A stretch of DNA of 64,000 bases from the NCBI GenBank assembly GCA_026636295.1, contig CP089452.1, forward strand, positions 434,001 to 498,000. The letters run 5' to 3'. The notes beneath the pieces were generated by a model. It was given only the letters and a program-made list of their open reading frames with translations, was not told the origin of the DNA and did no database searches. Shown here piece after piece: positions 22,676-33,741 of the stretch. A program made the position numbers and the translations under genes. The number at the start of each line of letters is the position of its first letter. Position 1 is the stretch's first letter. This DNA is from Medakamo hakoo. Its lineage: Eukaryota; Chlorophyta; Trebouxiophyceae; Coccomyxaceae.

Positions 22676-24392
22676 TCAGTGCGCCTTGCCCTTGGCCTTC
22701 TTGGGCGTCCACGGCCCGCAGTCCTCGCAGATGGCCAGCCCGGCTTCCTTGCCCTGCCCGCTCTCACACACGGCCTTCTTCAGGGCGGGGCGCAGCGTGA
22801 CGTTGAGCAGGGCGTGGATGGCGTTGTCGATGGGGTGGACGATGAACGGGATGGCTGGAGGGGGTGGGGGGTGGGGAGTTTAGGGGTGGCGTGAGGGTGG
22901 TGGTGGCACGCGCAGGGCGGCAGCAGCGGCCACTCCCACCGGGGTGGGGTGGTGGTGGGTGGGTCGCAGGCGGCGCCCGCCACACGTGCGACCACCGCGG
23001 CCACACACACCGCACACACCCGGCGCGGGCGGGCGGCGCGCGCACAAAAGCACACACACACTCACGGCCGCGACCAGCACACACGCCACACCAAAAAACT
23101 CACCAGCCAGGCCCGCCGCCGTGGGCAGGGACTTGTCGAGCACGGCCAGGAGGGCGTCGCCGGACGACGCGCCAAAGGCGGCCGCGACAGACGCGGCCGC
23201 GTCCTTGACGGGCGCGAGCGCTTCGAGCGGGGCCAGCCCGGCGTGGACGGCCGCGACGACGGTGTGGATGGTGTAACCGGGCACAAAGACGGAGGCCAGC
23301 AACTGCCAGACGACCGTGTCGACGGCCCGCTCCGCCGCCAGGAGGAGGGCGAGGCGGCCCGTGTCGACGTCGGCGCGCACGGGCACGGCGCCGCCCTCCA
23401 GCTCCGCCTTGGCCCGGCTGTATGCTTTAATGCCCTTGTCCGCCGTGTCGACGAGGACGTAGCCGATGGCGACGGCGTAGGACAGGGGCACGCCAAAGGG
23501 CGGCAGCCAGGCCGCGAACGCCTCACTGTTGTTTGTGGGGTGGGGTGGAGGGGGGTGGTGGGTGGAGTAGTGCCTGCGAGCCGCTCGTGGCCCGGGCCGT
23601 CGGCGCCCGGGCGCGCGCGAAACTTGGGGGGTGCGGAAAAAAGGTGCGGCCCGCACCAGGCGCACGCCCTGATCGGCCCGCTCGCCAATCTGGCCAGGCT
23701 CAGAGCGCCTCGCTCAAGGCTGCCGCAAAGGCTGGGGCGGCGGCGTGCCGCGCCCCACGCCCCCCCGGCGCAGCGAAACCAACCGCCGGCGGCTGACGCG
23801 CGCGCGCGCGCTCGCGGCCCCCGCTCCCCGACGCCGCAAATGCGGACACCAGCCCCCCCCCCGCCGTGCACGGCGCAGGGGGGGCGTCCCGCCCCACAAC
23901 CACCCCCGCTCGTTCACACTTTCAACGGGCACAGCAATGCCATTATCATCGTCGACAGGCTGCTGTGCCGTGGGCGGGCGCGCGCGCCCACCTCCTCGTC
24001 TCCACACGCGCACACAAAACACAAAAAACGCACCCGCACTCGTTCGAGTAGCCCAGGTACCGGGCCGGCCCGTCGCGCAGCGGGTCGTACGCGGCATCCT
24101 CGCTGACCCCAGTGTCCGCGCCTTCCAAAAGTTCGACGGACAGGCGCTCCCACGCCGCGGCGAGCGACGGCGACGGGAACGAGCCCGGGTCGCGGCGCGG
24201 CAGCAAGCCCGTGTCCAGGTCGGCCGTCTCCAGGTCGGGGTACGAGGTCTTGGTGGGAGGGGCGGCCCCGGCTTTGTTGTCGCGCGGGCCGGACGGCGCG
24301 GCGGCGGCCGCGACGGCGCGGGCGGGGCGAGGAGGGTGACCGGCACACGGCGCGGCGACGGCGCGGCCGGCAAAGTTTGTCGACGCGCGCAT
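22676..24392 (-). CDS. MTFP1: Mitochondrial fission process protein 1
   Basis: Inner mitochondrial membrane protein (MTP18 family) that promotes mitochondrial fission. Three exons (24392-24034, 23525-23104, 22854-22676) with matching phases give about 319 residues, compared with about 166 in animals. Conserved blocks join precisely over introns: YDPLRDGPARYLGYSNECG|EAFAAWLP (human 'YLGYANEVGEAFRSLVP'), LSYAVAIGYVLVDTADKGIKAY, VDTVVWQLLASVFVPGYTI, and GLA|AIPFIVHPIDNAIHALLN (human 'GLLTIPIIIHPIDRSVDFLL'). The extra length is an Ala/Pro-rich N-terminus of about 90 residues that looks like a mitochondrial presequence plus linker, and a Lys-rich tail with CEDCGPWTPKKAKGKAH. Family call very strong. 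Confidence 0.92.
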
Positions 24393-24748
24393 GGTGTTTG
24401 GCGGGGCTTGTCCTGTGACGGTCTCGCTGTGCGTGGCCTGGCGCCTGACTGTGGCCCTGGTGGGGGTGGGTGGGCGCGGCGCGGGGGTGGAGGGTGCGGC
24501 GCGGCGTGACGGAAGAAAATGCGAGAGTGTCGGGCAGGAGTGGAGGGGGCGGCGCGCGCGCCTCGGCGTTGCACCTCCCCGCCCGCCCACTCTCCCTCCC
24601 TCCCTCCCTCCCTCTGTTCAGTTCCCACGGCGGCCAGACCGGTTGCCACACCCTCCACACCACGCCACGCCACCCAGCAAGGCCCTGTGTTTCGCGCACG
24701 CCCGCCATCGCACCCCCCCTCCCCCTCCACCCACCGCCCACCACCACC
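24393..24748. other. Intergenic stretch with a CCCT run
   Basis: This interval separates the MTFP1 start from the stop of the coiled-coil gene, both on the minus strand. It contains a short CCCT tandem run (about 24591-24615) and C-rich sequence near 24714-24745. No coding signal was accepted. Confidence 0.5.
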
Positions 24749-27594
24749 TCACTCGGCCTTTTTCGGGCGGCCGCGCCGCTTGGGCGCGGCCGCGCCCGCC
24801 CCGGCCTTGGCCTCCACCACCGGCGCCGCGCCGCCCCCCCGCCCGGCCGCCTGCTTGGCCGGCGGAGGGGCGGACGCTTTCGTGGCGTCCACGCCCTCCG
24901 CCACGCCCGGCGTGACGACGGGCGCGGCCGCCAGGCTGCCGCCGCCGCCGCCCTTGGAGATCTCGTCCCGCAGCCGGGCGGCCTCGGCCTCGGCCGCCGC
25001 GCGCGCCGACCGCTCGGCCGCCAGGTCCGCGGCCGCGGCTTCGGCCGCCGCGCGGGCGGCGGCCATCTCACTGGCCGCTTCGGCCAGTGCCGTCTCGAGC
25101 GCCGCCAGCGCGGCCGCCGCCTCTTCAGCACTCCGTTCCGCGTCGAAGACGCGCTGGTCGGCCGCCGCCGCCGCCGTTTTGACGGCCGCTTCCGCCGCGT
25201 CGGCGCGCCGGTTGGCCGCGTCCGCCGCGGCCTTGGCCGCGGCTTCCGCCGTCTGGCCAGCTTCCACCGCGTCGGTGGCTTTGGTGTAGCCGTCCTGCAG
25301 GTGGGCGACGCGCTGGCGCAAGTCGGCGGCCTGCATTTTCTCGGCTTCCAGTTCGGAGCGCGCGACGACGAGCACGGCTTCCGCCTGCGACGCGGCCGCG
25401 CGGGCGGCCGACGCCTCGGACTTGGCGGCGGCCGCGGCCGTCGCTTCGGCCGCCGCGGCCGCCGCGGCCGCCTCGGCCCGCTCCTCGGCGTCGGCGATCA
25501 GGCCCGCCGCCGCCGCCGCCGCCGCGTGCGCTTCTTCCAGCTCTGCCGCCAGGCGCGCGACCTCAGTCTTGGACGCGGACGCGGCGCCGTTCACCTCCGC
25601 CAGGTCGGCTTCCACGGCCGCGCGCGCGGTCCGGGCAGCCTCCAAGTCGGACCGGGCGGCGGACAGGTCCTTGTCTTTGGCGGCGGCGGCGGCCGCGGCC
25701 GCGTCGGCGGCGGCGGCCGCGGCGGCCGCCGCGTCGGCCGCCTGCCGCTTCATCAGGGCGAGGGCTTCACGCAGGGACAGCGACTCGGCGCGCTCCTTTT
25801 TGAGTTCGGCCGCGGTCGCGGCCTCCTTGCGGGCGGCGGCCAGGGCGCGCTCTTCCACCGCGGCTTCCGCGGCTTTGGCGGCCTTGAGGCGGGCCGCCGT
25901 CTCGCGCGCGACGCCCTCGGCCGTCGCCGCCGCGGCTTTGGCCGCCGCCAGGTCGGCTTCCACGCGGGCGCGGGCGGCGCCCGCGTCTCCCAGCTCCCGC
26001 GTCAGGCGGGCCACGCTCTCGGCTTCCTTCTCGGTCGCCCACTGGGCCTCCCGCAGCTGGCGGGCGGCGGCGGCCGCGGCTTCCTGCGCGGCGGCCGCGG
26101 CCGCGGCCGCGCCGTCCCGCGCGGCCTGGAGCTCGTTTCTCAGGGCGACGACGTCGGCGGTGAGGGCGGCGCCGCCCGCGCGGGCAGACGCCAGGTCGGC
26201 TTCCAGCGCGGCGGCCCGCTCACCGACGGCCGCGCCCAGAGACTTTTGTTGGGCGAGCGAGACAATGACGTCATCCAGTTGGGACCGCAGTTCCTTGGCT
26301 TCGGCCTCCGCCGCGAAAGTGGCCGCCCGCTCCGCGTCGCGGGCTTCGCGCAGCGCGGCCGCTTCGGCGCGGGCGGCGTCGGTCTGGGCGCGTTCGGCGG
26401 TCAGGGCGCGCGCGCCCGCGGCCGCTTCTGCGCGCGCGGCGTCGAGCGCGGCCGCCTCGAGCTTCAACCGCCGGGCGGCTTCATTCGCCGCGTCAGCGGC
26501 CTTGGCGCGCAGCGCCTCGCCCGCCGCCTTTTCGGCGGCCAACGCCGCGGCCGCGTCCGACACGCGCGCGCGCAGGTCGGCCAGCGACGCCGACGCGGCC
26601 GCTTCGGCGTCCGTCATCTGCGTTTCCAGGGCCTTGTTGCGCTTGGAGGCCAGGGACAGGGCGCCCGCCAGGCCGCCTGCGGCGACGACCCCCGCGCCAT
26701 TGGCAAAGGAGAGCGGGGAGGAAGGCGATGCCGCGGCCTTTGGTGGTGTCGGCGCTGGAGCAGCAGCGGGCGCGGGCGCGGGTGCCGCGACGACGGGCGG
26801 CGCGGCTTTCACAGCCGCACTGCCGCTGCCACCGCCGCGTTTCAGCGCGTCCACCTGGGCCCGCAGGATTTCGACTTCATCGGACGTGGGCGGGCCCGTG
26901 CGGCGGGTGGACCGGACGCGGGCCGCGTTTTCCTGGTGGTGATGGATGGTGTGTGGCGGGTGAGGTTTTGGGTGTGGTTGGCCGAGCCCAGCGCGAATGG
27001 GCGTGTGGCTTGGGTGTGGTTGACACCGCGGCGGGGGCCTCGCCCACGCCGTCCATTGTCCGCATTTCCGCTCCAGACCAGGCCTTGGCATCTGGTGCGC
27101 AGGCCAGGATGGCGGCTGCCTGGAATTGGGCGCCCCGCCGGCCCCGTGCGGCTGTGTTGCGCCGTCGGGCGACGGCGCAAACACAGTCACACCACCCCAT
27201 AAAAAACTCACCGCCGGCGACGAGTCCAGGGACGGCAGGCCGCCGCCGCGGGCGCGGACGGTCGCTTGCAGCTCGTCGGCGTAGGTTGACGCGGTGGTCG
27301 CGGCGGCCAGGGCCGGAGGAGGCGAAAACTGTGGTTGGATAGGAGGGAAGAGGGATGATGAGCGGGGAGGAGGGGGGGATGCAAGACAAAATAAATGTGC
27401 TTTGCCGAACAGCCACGACGCACCGTCAGAGCCGCGGCCGCCAGAGCGGCGATCAGGGCAGCCTGTGGGGGCGCGCCGTCGCCGTGGTGGCGGGGCGGGA
27501 GAGCGGCCGACGCCTTGACCCGGCGCGACGACGACGGCGCCGTGGCGGCGCGGGCCGACGAGGACGCCGGCGCGGGAGCGGCGGCAGCACGCAT
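24749..27594 (-). CDS. Long coiled-coil protein with plastid-like N-terminus and AT-hook-like tail
   Basis: Three exons (27594-27424, 27328-27212, 26932-24749; both junctions phase 0) give about 823 residues. The first 57 residues are rich in Ala, Ser and Arg with no acids until about 40 (SSRRVKASAALPPRHH), like a plastid transit peptide, followed by a hydrophobic LIAALAAAALT. A second hydrophobic or Gly/Ala-rich stretch (GVVAAGGLAGALSLAS) could be a membrane segment. From about residue 200 to 760 almost everything is Ala/Glu/Lys/Arg heptads such as AAEKAAGEALRAKAADAANE, a long parallel coiled coil. The tail (PKRRGRPKKAE) is an AT-hook-like GRP core. The layout recalls the plant thylakoid, DNA-binding coiled-coil protein MFP1, but coiled coils mimic each other easily, so this is only an analogy. 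The gene call is sound, the function open. Confidence 0.72.
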
Positions 27595-27819
27595 GGCGGT
27601 TGTGAGCTGTCGCTGGCTTGGGATGGGGTGTCAGAGGGCTTCCGCGACAGGGGGGGATGGAGCGGAGCGGAGTGCGTGGTTGCGCGGGGCGCGGTGTCGA
27701 AAGGAATGAGACGTGTGATGAGGGGTGTTTTGTATTTTTTTGACCTGGTCGGGCTCTCTCTCTACTCTGTCACAAAGGCGGGGGCGCCACGCCGCCCGTC
27801 CCGACTCCATCCCACCCGT

Positions 27820-28946
27820 TCACCCCAGCCCCAGGAACTGGCGCTCCACCTCGTCCAGCGAGCCACCTGCTGCTTCAGCAAAGCGCACGGCGTGCGGGGG
27901 TGCACCACGCCCGGGCCCAACCACGCCCGCCGCCGCCGCCGTGGCAAACACGGACGGCGGGAGCGGCGGCACGCCCGAGGGGCGGCGCAGGCTGCTGGTG
28001 CGTTGAACGGGCGGGGGTGGCTGGCCGCCGTCCCCGTCGTCCTCCTCCATCAGCGCGGCTTCCAGGTCGGCGGACAGGGTGTCGTCGGCATGGGCCGCGG
28101 CGGCGGCGGCTTCCGCGGCCGCGGCCGTCGCCGCCGCCAGCGTGGACTGGCGCCGCGTCAGGCGGGCGCCGCCGCCTCCACCGCCGTCAACACCAGGGGC
28201 GATGGACACGGACCTGCGCGGGGAGGCCATGGGCGTGGCGGCGGCGGTCGGCAGGCGGTGCGGCGGGACGGGGTGGCGGGTGTGCCTAGGAGGGTGGTGG
28301 GTGGGGGTGGGGAGTGAGGTTTCGATGTCAGGCAAGGCGAGCCGGCCAGCCCAGGCCCCACCACCACCCGCCCGCCTCGCACGACGCACCGCAGATTCGC
28401 CGACCCGCCGGTCAGGGCGTGCAGGGTCCACCGGCCGTTCTCAAGCACGGCCACGCAGTCGACCATGTCGCTGGACGCGGGCGCCGGCGCGGCGGGCGGC
28501 GGCGGCGGGCGCGGTGGGTGGTGGCCGCCGACCCCAACCCCTGCCGTCGCCGGCGGCGGCGCGCGCCCGCCACGCAGCCCGCCCAGCGCCGCCGCCACGG
28601 ACGCCTCGTCCCGCCGGCCCACAAACAGGGTGGCGGCGGGCGGAGGCGCGCCCGCTGCCCCGCCCGCCACCACCGCCCGGACCAGCTCGACCCGGCCGTC
28701 GCCGTCGACCGTCAGCGCGCCGCGCTGGTGGTGGGTGTGCGGCGCCGCGGCTGCGCCCGCGCACGTGCGCTTGAGCGAGTCGGGCACAAAGTCGTAGCGG
28801 ATGGCCGCGTACACGCCGTGGCTCGACGTGGATGGCGCGCCCCCATCTCCACCACGCCGCCTGGCCAGGGCCTCCGCGATGGACGGGCCCAGGGCCAGTG
28901 GCAGCGGGCCGCCGGACGAGGATGGCGGCGGCGGCGAGCCGGGCAT
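27820..28946 (-). CDS. EAF: ELL-associated factor (EAF) family protein
   Basis: Nuclear partner of the ELL elongation factors of RNA polymerase II. Two exons (28946-28390, 28285-27820; phase 2) give about 340 residues. The EAF N-terminal domain is recognisable in order: YAAIRYDFVPDSLKRTCAG (human 'HTIRYDFKPASIDTSCEG'), a strand block GALTVDGDGRVELVRA, TLFVGRRDEAS (human 'TVFKGNKRPYQ'), and DMVDCVAVLENGRWTLHAL (human 'KDCVLIINHDTGEYVLEKL'). A low-complexity Pro/Gly loop interrupts the domain. The C-terminal half is Ala-rich with Arg/Ser patches and an acidic LEAALMEEDDGDGG segment, in keeping with the acidic transactivation tail of the family. No ELL partner gene is visible in the window. Confidence 0.8.
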
Positions 28947-29368
28947 TGGGGGACGGGGGACAAGGGCGACCGTGCGGCGTGGCCCTGGGCGTTCGAGGGA
29001 GCTTGGCCTGTTGTTCAGGACAGGCTGGGCGTGCCGCCCGACCGGGCCGCGAGCGCGGCGCGGCGTGCGTGCGTGTGCCTGGCGGCCTGGCGGCGCCCCC
29101 CCCGCGAAAGAACGAAGGTGGCAGTGAGGAGCAGGCTCGGCTGGCCGATGGCTTTGTCCGCTCCACTCCTGTCTTTCCCCGTCCGCAGAGGGAGGGCTTT
29201 GCGCCCGTGCCTTCCCATCCTAAACCAGTCCAGCGGACGAGCAAGCGCTCGGAGCTCGCAGCCCACGGCCTGTGACTCGCGCTGGCTCGACGTTTCACGC
29301 CCGCCTGCGCCTGCGACCAGAAGCGGACACCCGTCAATTCATCCGCGGCCACGCACACTCACCCCGAA
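28947..29368. promoter_or_regulatory. Divergent upstream region of EAF and GET3-like genes
   Basis: The 420 bp between these two head-to-head genes probably contains both promoters. No TATA box or other known element is clear. Base composition drops slightly in GC near 29100-29250. No coding sequence was accepted. Confidence 0.4.
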
Positions 29369-31852
29369 ATGCTGCCTCCCACGTCCACCACGGCCTTGTG
29401 CCGGTCGACTGGCAGCCTGACGGCGTCAGCGGGCCGGGCAACTGAGGGCAAGGTGCGTGGCATGAGGCGGGACGGGGGGCGTCTTTCCCTCTGGTGGACG
29501 TGCGCCGTGCCGCGCCCCCCTCCCCGCTGTCCCTCTCATCGTGCGCCCCACCCACCCACCCATCCCCTCACGACGACAACGCAGGCCCTGCCCGCCGCCC
29601 ACCGCGCCCGGTGCGCCACCGCCCCGCCCCGCCGGCTGCCGGCGTCATCTGTCCACCGCCACCACCGCCTGGCCGTCACCACCCCGTCCGCTGCCGCGAC
29701 GCCGACGGACGCTGCTGCACCAGCCACGCCACCACCACCACCACCTCCATCCACGCCATCTCCCACCCAAAAAACCGCGTTCGACGAGCTGGTCGCGGGC
29801 AAAGACCGGAAGTACATCATGGTCTCCGGCAAGGGCGGGGTGGGCAAGACGTCGCTGTCGGCCTCGCTGGCGGTGCGCCTGGCGGCCGCGGGGCACAACA
29901 CGCTCGTCGTGTCGACCGACCCCGCGCACTCGCTGTCCGACTCCCTGGCCCAGGACGTGTCTGGCGGCAAGCCTGTGCCGGTGGAGGGGACTGACTTACC
30001 GTTGTGGGGACTGGAAGTCGACCCTGAAGCCGCGTCCGCGAGCTTGAAAGCCGGCGCCGCCAAGAACGATGGCAAAGGCATCCGCGACTTCCTGGGCGGA
30101 TTTGGCCTGGGTGCGCTCGCCGACCAGCTCGCGGACCTGAGGCTGGGCGAACTGCTGGACACGCCTCCCCCCGGCTTGGACGAAGCCGTCGCCATCGCCA
30201 AAGTCGTGGAAATTGCCGAGTCCGCCGAGTACGCCCGCTTCTCGCGGGTCGTCATCGACACCGCGCCGACGGGGCACACGCTGCGCCTGCTGGGCGTGCC
30301 CGCCTTTGTGGACGCGGCCCTGGCCAAGGTGGTGCGCCTGCGCAAGAAGCTGGGCGTCGCCGGCTCGGCGGTGCAGGCCCTGTTTGGCGCGGGCGGCACG
30401 CAGGACGAGGCGGTGGCACGGCTGGAGGCGCTGCGGGACAAGGTCCGCATGGCCGGCGCGCTGTTCAAGGACGCGTCCTCGACCGAGTTTGTGATTGCGA
30501 CCATCCCGACGGAGCTGGCGGTCGCGGAGAGCGCGCGCCTGCTGCAAGCCCTGCGGTCGGACGGCGTGCCGGTCAAACGCGTCGTCGTCAACCAGGTCAT
30601 CGGCGAGGCGGACGGCGACGCGTTCCTGCGCGCGCGCGCGCGCGACCAGGAGGCGGCCCTGGCCGCGCTGGCGGCCGACCCGGTCCTGGCCGCCCTGCCG
30701 ACCGCGCGCGCGCCGCTGCTGGACCTGGAAGTCCGGGGCGTGCCCGCCCTGCGCTACTTTGGCGGCCTGGCCTGGGGCGGCCTGGCCGACGCGGCCGCGC
30801 CGCCCCGCCCGGGCGGCGGGCGGCGGTATGTCATGCTCGGCGGCAAGGGCGGCGTCGGCAAGACGTCGCTGTCGGCCGCGCTGGCCACCCACTTTGCCGA
30901 CCAGGGCTACACCACGCTCGTCGTGTCCACCGACCCGGCGCACTCGCTGTCCGACTCGCTGGCCCAGGACGTGTCGGGCGGCGCGCCCGTCCGCGTGGAG
31001 GGCACGGACCTGCCGCTGTGGGGCATGGAAGTCGACGTGGCCGCGGCCGCGGCCGAGGTGCGCGCCGCGGCGTCCGCGTCCGCCCCGGGCGCGGGCGACT
31101 CCAAGGTCATGGCCTTCATGAAGTCGGTCGGCCTGGGGTCCTTTGCGGACCAGCTGGCCGACCTGCGCCTGGGCGAGCTGCTGGACACCCTGCCCCCCGG
31201 CGTGGACGAGGCGGTCGCCATCGCCAAAGTCGTCGAGCTGGCGGGCTCAGACACGTACGCCCACTTTGACCGCATCGTCTTTGACACCGCGCCGACGGGG
31301 CACACGCTGCGCCTGCTGACCCTGCCCGACTTTGTGGACGCCACGCTGGGCAAGGTGGTGCGCCTGCGCCAGAAGCTGACGGACGCGGCGGACGCGGTGA
31401 AAGGCCTGTTTGGCGGCGCCAAGTCGGCGCCCGACCCGGCGGTCGTCGCGATGGACGCCCTGCGGGCGCGCATGGAGGGCGCGCGCGCCCTGTTCCGGGA
31501 CGCGGACACGACCAGCTTCGTCATCGTGTCCATCCCCACCGTCATGGCGACCGCCGAGTCCGGCCGCCTGGCCCGCGCCCTGCGGCAGGAGTCCGTCCCC
31601 ATCGGCGGCCTGATTGTCAACCAGGTGCTGGCCGCCTCGGCCGCGCCGGCCTTCCTGGCCACCCGGCGGTCGGAGCAGCGCCGCATGCTGGCCAGCCTCC
31701 GGGACCGCCTGCCCGGCATCCAGGTCATCGAAGCGCCGGTCGTGGACTTGGAGGTGCGGGGCGTGCCCGCCCTGTCGTACTTTGGGGGCAAGGCGTGGAA
31801 GGCAGGGGAGGGGGAGGGGGAGGGGGGTGGTGGGAGCGGGACTGGGGAGTGA
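29369..31852 (+). CDS. Fused tandem GET3/ArsA-type ATPase, probably organellar
   Basis: Two exons (29369-29452 and 29585-31852; phase 0) give about 783 residues. About 100 N-terminal residues rich in Ala, Thr, Pro and Arg look like a plastid or mitochondrial targeting sequence. Two complete ATPase halves follow, each about 340 residues: KYIMVSGKGGVGKTSLSASL and RYVMLGGKGGVGKTSLSAAL (P-loops with the signature first Lys), both with VVSTDPAHSLSDSLAQDVSGG (A-loop/switch I), DTAPTGHTLRLL (switch II), then LDLEVRGVPALRYFGG or the near-identical DLEVRGVPALSYFGG. I saw no Cys in either half, so the zinc CXXC of cytosolic Get3 is absent, as in plastid GET3B-type proteins. Tail-anchored-protein targeting is therefore inferred, not shown. 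A covalent pair is normal for bacterial ArsA but unusual for eukaryotic GET3. Confidence 0.88.
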   Translation: MLPPTSTTALCRSTGSLTASAGRATEGKVRGMRRDGGRLSLWWTCAVPRPPPRCPSHRAPHPPTHPLTTTTQALPAAHRARCATAPPRRLPASSVHRHHRLAVTTPSAAATPTDAAAPATPPPPPPPSTPSPTQKTAFDELVAGKDRKYIMVSGKGGVGKTSLSASLAVRLAAAGHNTLVVSTDPAHSLSDSLAQDVSGGKPVPVEGTDLPLWGLEVDPEAASASLKAGAAKNDGKGIRDFLGGFGLGALADQLADLRLGELLDTPPPGLDEAVAIAKVVEIAESAEYARFSRVVIDTAPTGHTLRLLGVPAFVDAALAKVVRLRKKLGVAGSAVQALFGAGGTQDEAVARLEALRDKVRMAGALFKDASSTEFVIATIPTELAVAESARLLQALRSDGVPVKRVVVNQVIGEADGDAFLRARARDQEAALAALAADPVLAALPTARAPLLDLEVRGVPALRYFGGLAWGGLADAAAPPRPGGGRRYVMLGGKGGVGKTSLSAALATHFADQGYTTLVVSTDPAHSLSDSLAQDVSGGAPVRVEGTDLPLWGMEVDVAAAAAEVRAAASASAPGAGDSKVMAFMKSVGLGSFADQLADLRLGELLDTLPPGVDEAVAIAKVVELAGSDTYAHFDRIVFDTAPTGHTLRLLTLPDFVDATLGKVVRLRQKLTDAADAVKGLFGGAKSAPDPAVVAMDALRARMEGARALFRDADTTSFVIVSIPTVMATAESGRLARALRQESVPIGGLIVNQVLAASAAPAFLATRRSEQRRMLASLRDRLPGIQVIEAPVVDLEVRGVPALSYFGGKAWKAGEGEGEGGGGSGTGE

Positions 31853-32727
31853 GTGTTGTGGAATTTTTTGAGTAGGCGTCGTCACACATGCGCGGAGGAG
31901 GAGGCGGGCGGGCGGGCCGTGTGCGAGCGTGAGAGAGGGAAAGCAGCGGAGAGGGCGGCGGACTGCTCATCATTGCGGGCGTGATGGAAGAAGCAAAAAT
32001 GGAGGGTGGTGGGTGTCGGCCGGTGTGGCGCGATGAAACTCCACTCGCCTCATTCGCACGCGCCTTCTGCCTGCCTGCCAGACACGTTTCGCCACACCAC
32101 ACACAAGGTACGCTCGCCGTTGCTCCCTCCTCCCACCCCGGGCTGGAGCGACAGTCCAGGGCTTTAGACTGCAGCGGGCGAGGGACGGATGCAGGCGCGG
32201 GCGCGGCCGTCCGGCGGAGCCGCGCCGCCGTGTGAAAGAGTGAAAAAAGGGCCGCACGCACGAGTGCGGCCGCTTTCCGCGCGCGGCCGCGGACCACGCA
32301 CGCGCCGTGCCCTCCCCTCCATCCACACCCCCGCCATCCGCGAGGGAGGGGGCGACAGCATGAGCTGGGGGCGGATGCGGGGCACGGCCTCCGCCCTCCA
32401 CCCGGCCACCGCACCCCGCCTGCCTGCACCTTTGTTCAATTTCGGCGCGCGACAGACGCGGCAGGGCCACCGTTTTGCGCCCCCGCGCACGCAAGCGGCC
32501 GCCCCCTCTTGCTGCGCCCACCCTCCGACCGGGCATGAAAGGAGCCTTCTCACTGAGCTGTGGGCGTGGGAGAAGCGGAGGCGGCGGTCCTGTGTGCCTG
32601 GCGGGCCCGAAACGCGGCCCCATTCGAGCGCAGACCCCTGCGGGGCGCGGTGCTGTGTCTTTTTCCTTCACTGTGACCGCCGCGCCCTCACGCACGCCCT
32701 ACACCCCTCACCCACCCAGCAGACGCC
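31853..32727. other. Intergenic stretch, no supported gene
   Basis: This 875-bp region separates the GET3-like gene from the next plus-strand gene. Frames exist on both strands but lack domains, signal peptides or coherent splicing. The start of the region has a T-run (about 31863-31869) just after the GET3 stop, a possible part of the 3' end. The right end should contain the promoter of the next gene. Confidence 0.45.
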
Positions 32728-33741
32728 ATGAAGCTCTTCGCCCTCGCCCTGGCCGCCCTGGCCGCCACCGCCGCCGCGGCCCCGGAGTCGGTGAGTTGTG
32801 TGAGAGTGTTTTTTTTTCAACGTCGCGCGCCAAACTGCCGCGTGACGTTGAACCGTCGCCGGTCGGCGTGTGAAAGGGGCGGGGGGCGGGCGCGGAATGG
32901 TCGTTTCGCGCCGCCCGCGATGAAGTTCGCGTGTGTGACAAGCAGACGCGGGCGGCAGCGGGCTGGGTGGAGCAGGGCGGCGTGCCCGGGCACAGGCCGA
33001 CCGGTTTCAGAGCGCGCGAGGGGGCCAGACGCGCGCGCCGCATGCGGCGCGGCGCCGCGGCTGGAGTGGGCGTGGCCTTTCCTGGGCGTGGCCTGTTTTC
33101 GCGCCGTCGCGCGGCCCGCGCCCTGCGCCCGCGTCACGCTGTGCATGCGGGCTTTTGAGCGTGGGCCTGTGGCGGTGGCGTGCGTGTGTGCGAGTGCGAC
33201 CGGGCACATCCGGCCGCTGCCACCCCGCCTGGTGGGGGTGGCGCGTGGCGGGCGGCCGCCCGCCGCACACCGCCCGCCCGCCCTGTCTCACTCCCTCCAC
33301 CCCCCCAACACTTGTCTCCCCGCCCACACCCAGGAAACGTTCATGAAGTGGGAGGACTTCAAGCCCGCCAAGAACGCGACCGCCAAGGTCTCCAAGGACG
33401 GCCCGCTGGGCGAGGTGTGGGACAAGGTCGCCGCCTGGAAGGCCGACTACCTGCTGAAGAAAAACGCGACCGCGCTCCTGCTGAAGAAGCCGGTCAAGGT
33501 GGCCAAGGCGACGACGCCGCCGCCCACGACGACGACCGCGCCCACGACGACGCCCCCCACCGACGTCGTCGGCGACGCTGCCGCTGACCCGGCCGTGCCC
33601 AAGCCCATGCCGGCCGCCGCCGGTGGCAACGCGTACGCCGTCCGCTTCGTCAAGGCCGACCTGCCGGCCTCCGTGCGCGCCCAGCTGACGGAGGAGGCTG
33701 AGGCCAAAGGCATGCAGACGGTCGTCGAGTCGGGCAACTGA
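32728..33741 (+). CDS. Small secreted protein with Thr/Pro linker
   Basis: Two exons (32728-32790 and 33334-33741; phase 0) give about 156 residues. Exon 1 codes exactly a signal peptide plus three residues (MKLFALALAALAATAAAAPES). The mature protein begins with a Lys-rich helical stretch (FMKWEDFKPAKNATAKVSKD; EVWDKVAAWKADYLLKKNAT), then a TTPPPTTTTAPTTTPPT linker that could carry O-glycans, then an Ala-rich part and a short helix (LPASVRAQLTEEAEAKGM). Two NAT sequons are present. No family recognised; likely extracellular or lumenal. AATAAA at about 33762 lies 20 bp after the stop and may be the poly(A) signal. Confidence 0.62.
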   Translation: MKLFALALAALAATAAAAPESVSCVRVFFFQRRAPNCRVTLNRRRSACERGGGRARNGRFAPPAMKFACVTSRRGRQRAGWSRAACPGTGRPVSERARGPDARAACGAAPRLEWAWPFLGVACFRAVARPAPCARVTLCMRAFERGPVAVACVCASATGHIRPLPPRLVGVARGGRPPAAHRPPALSHSLHPPNTCLPAHTQETFMKWEDFKPAKNATAKVSKDGPLGEVWDKVAAWKADYLLKKNATALLLKKPVKVAKATTPPPTTTTAPTTTPPTDVVGDAAADPAVPKPMPAAAGGNAYAVRFVKADLPASVRAQLTEEAEAKGMQTVVESGN

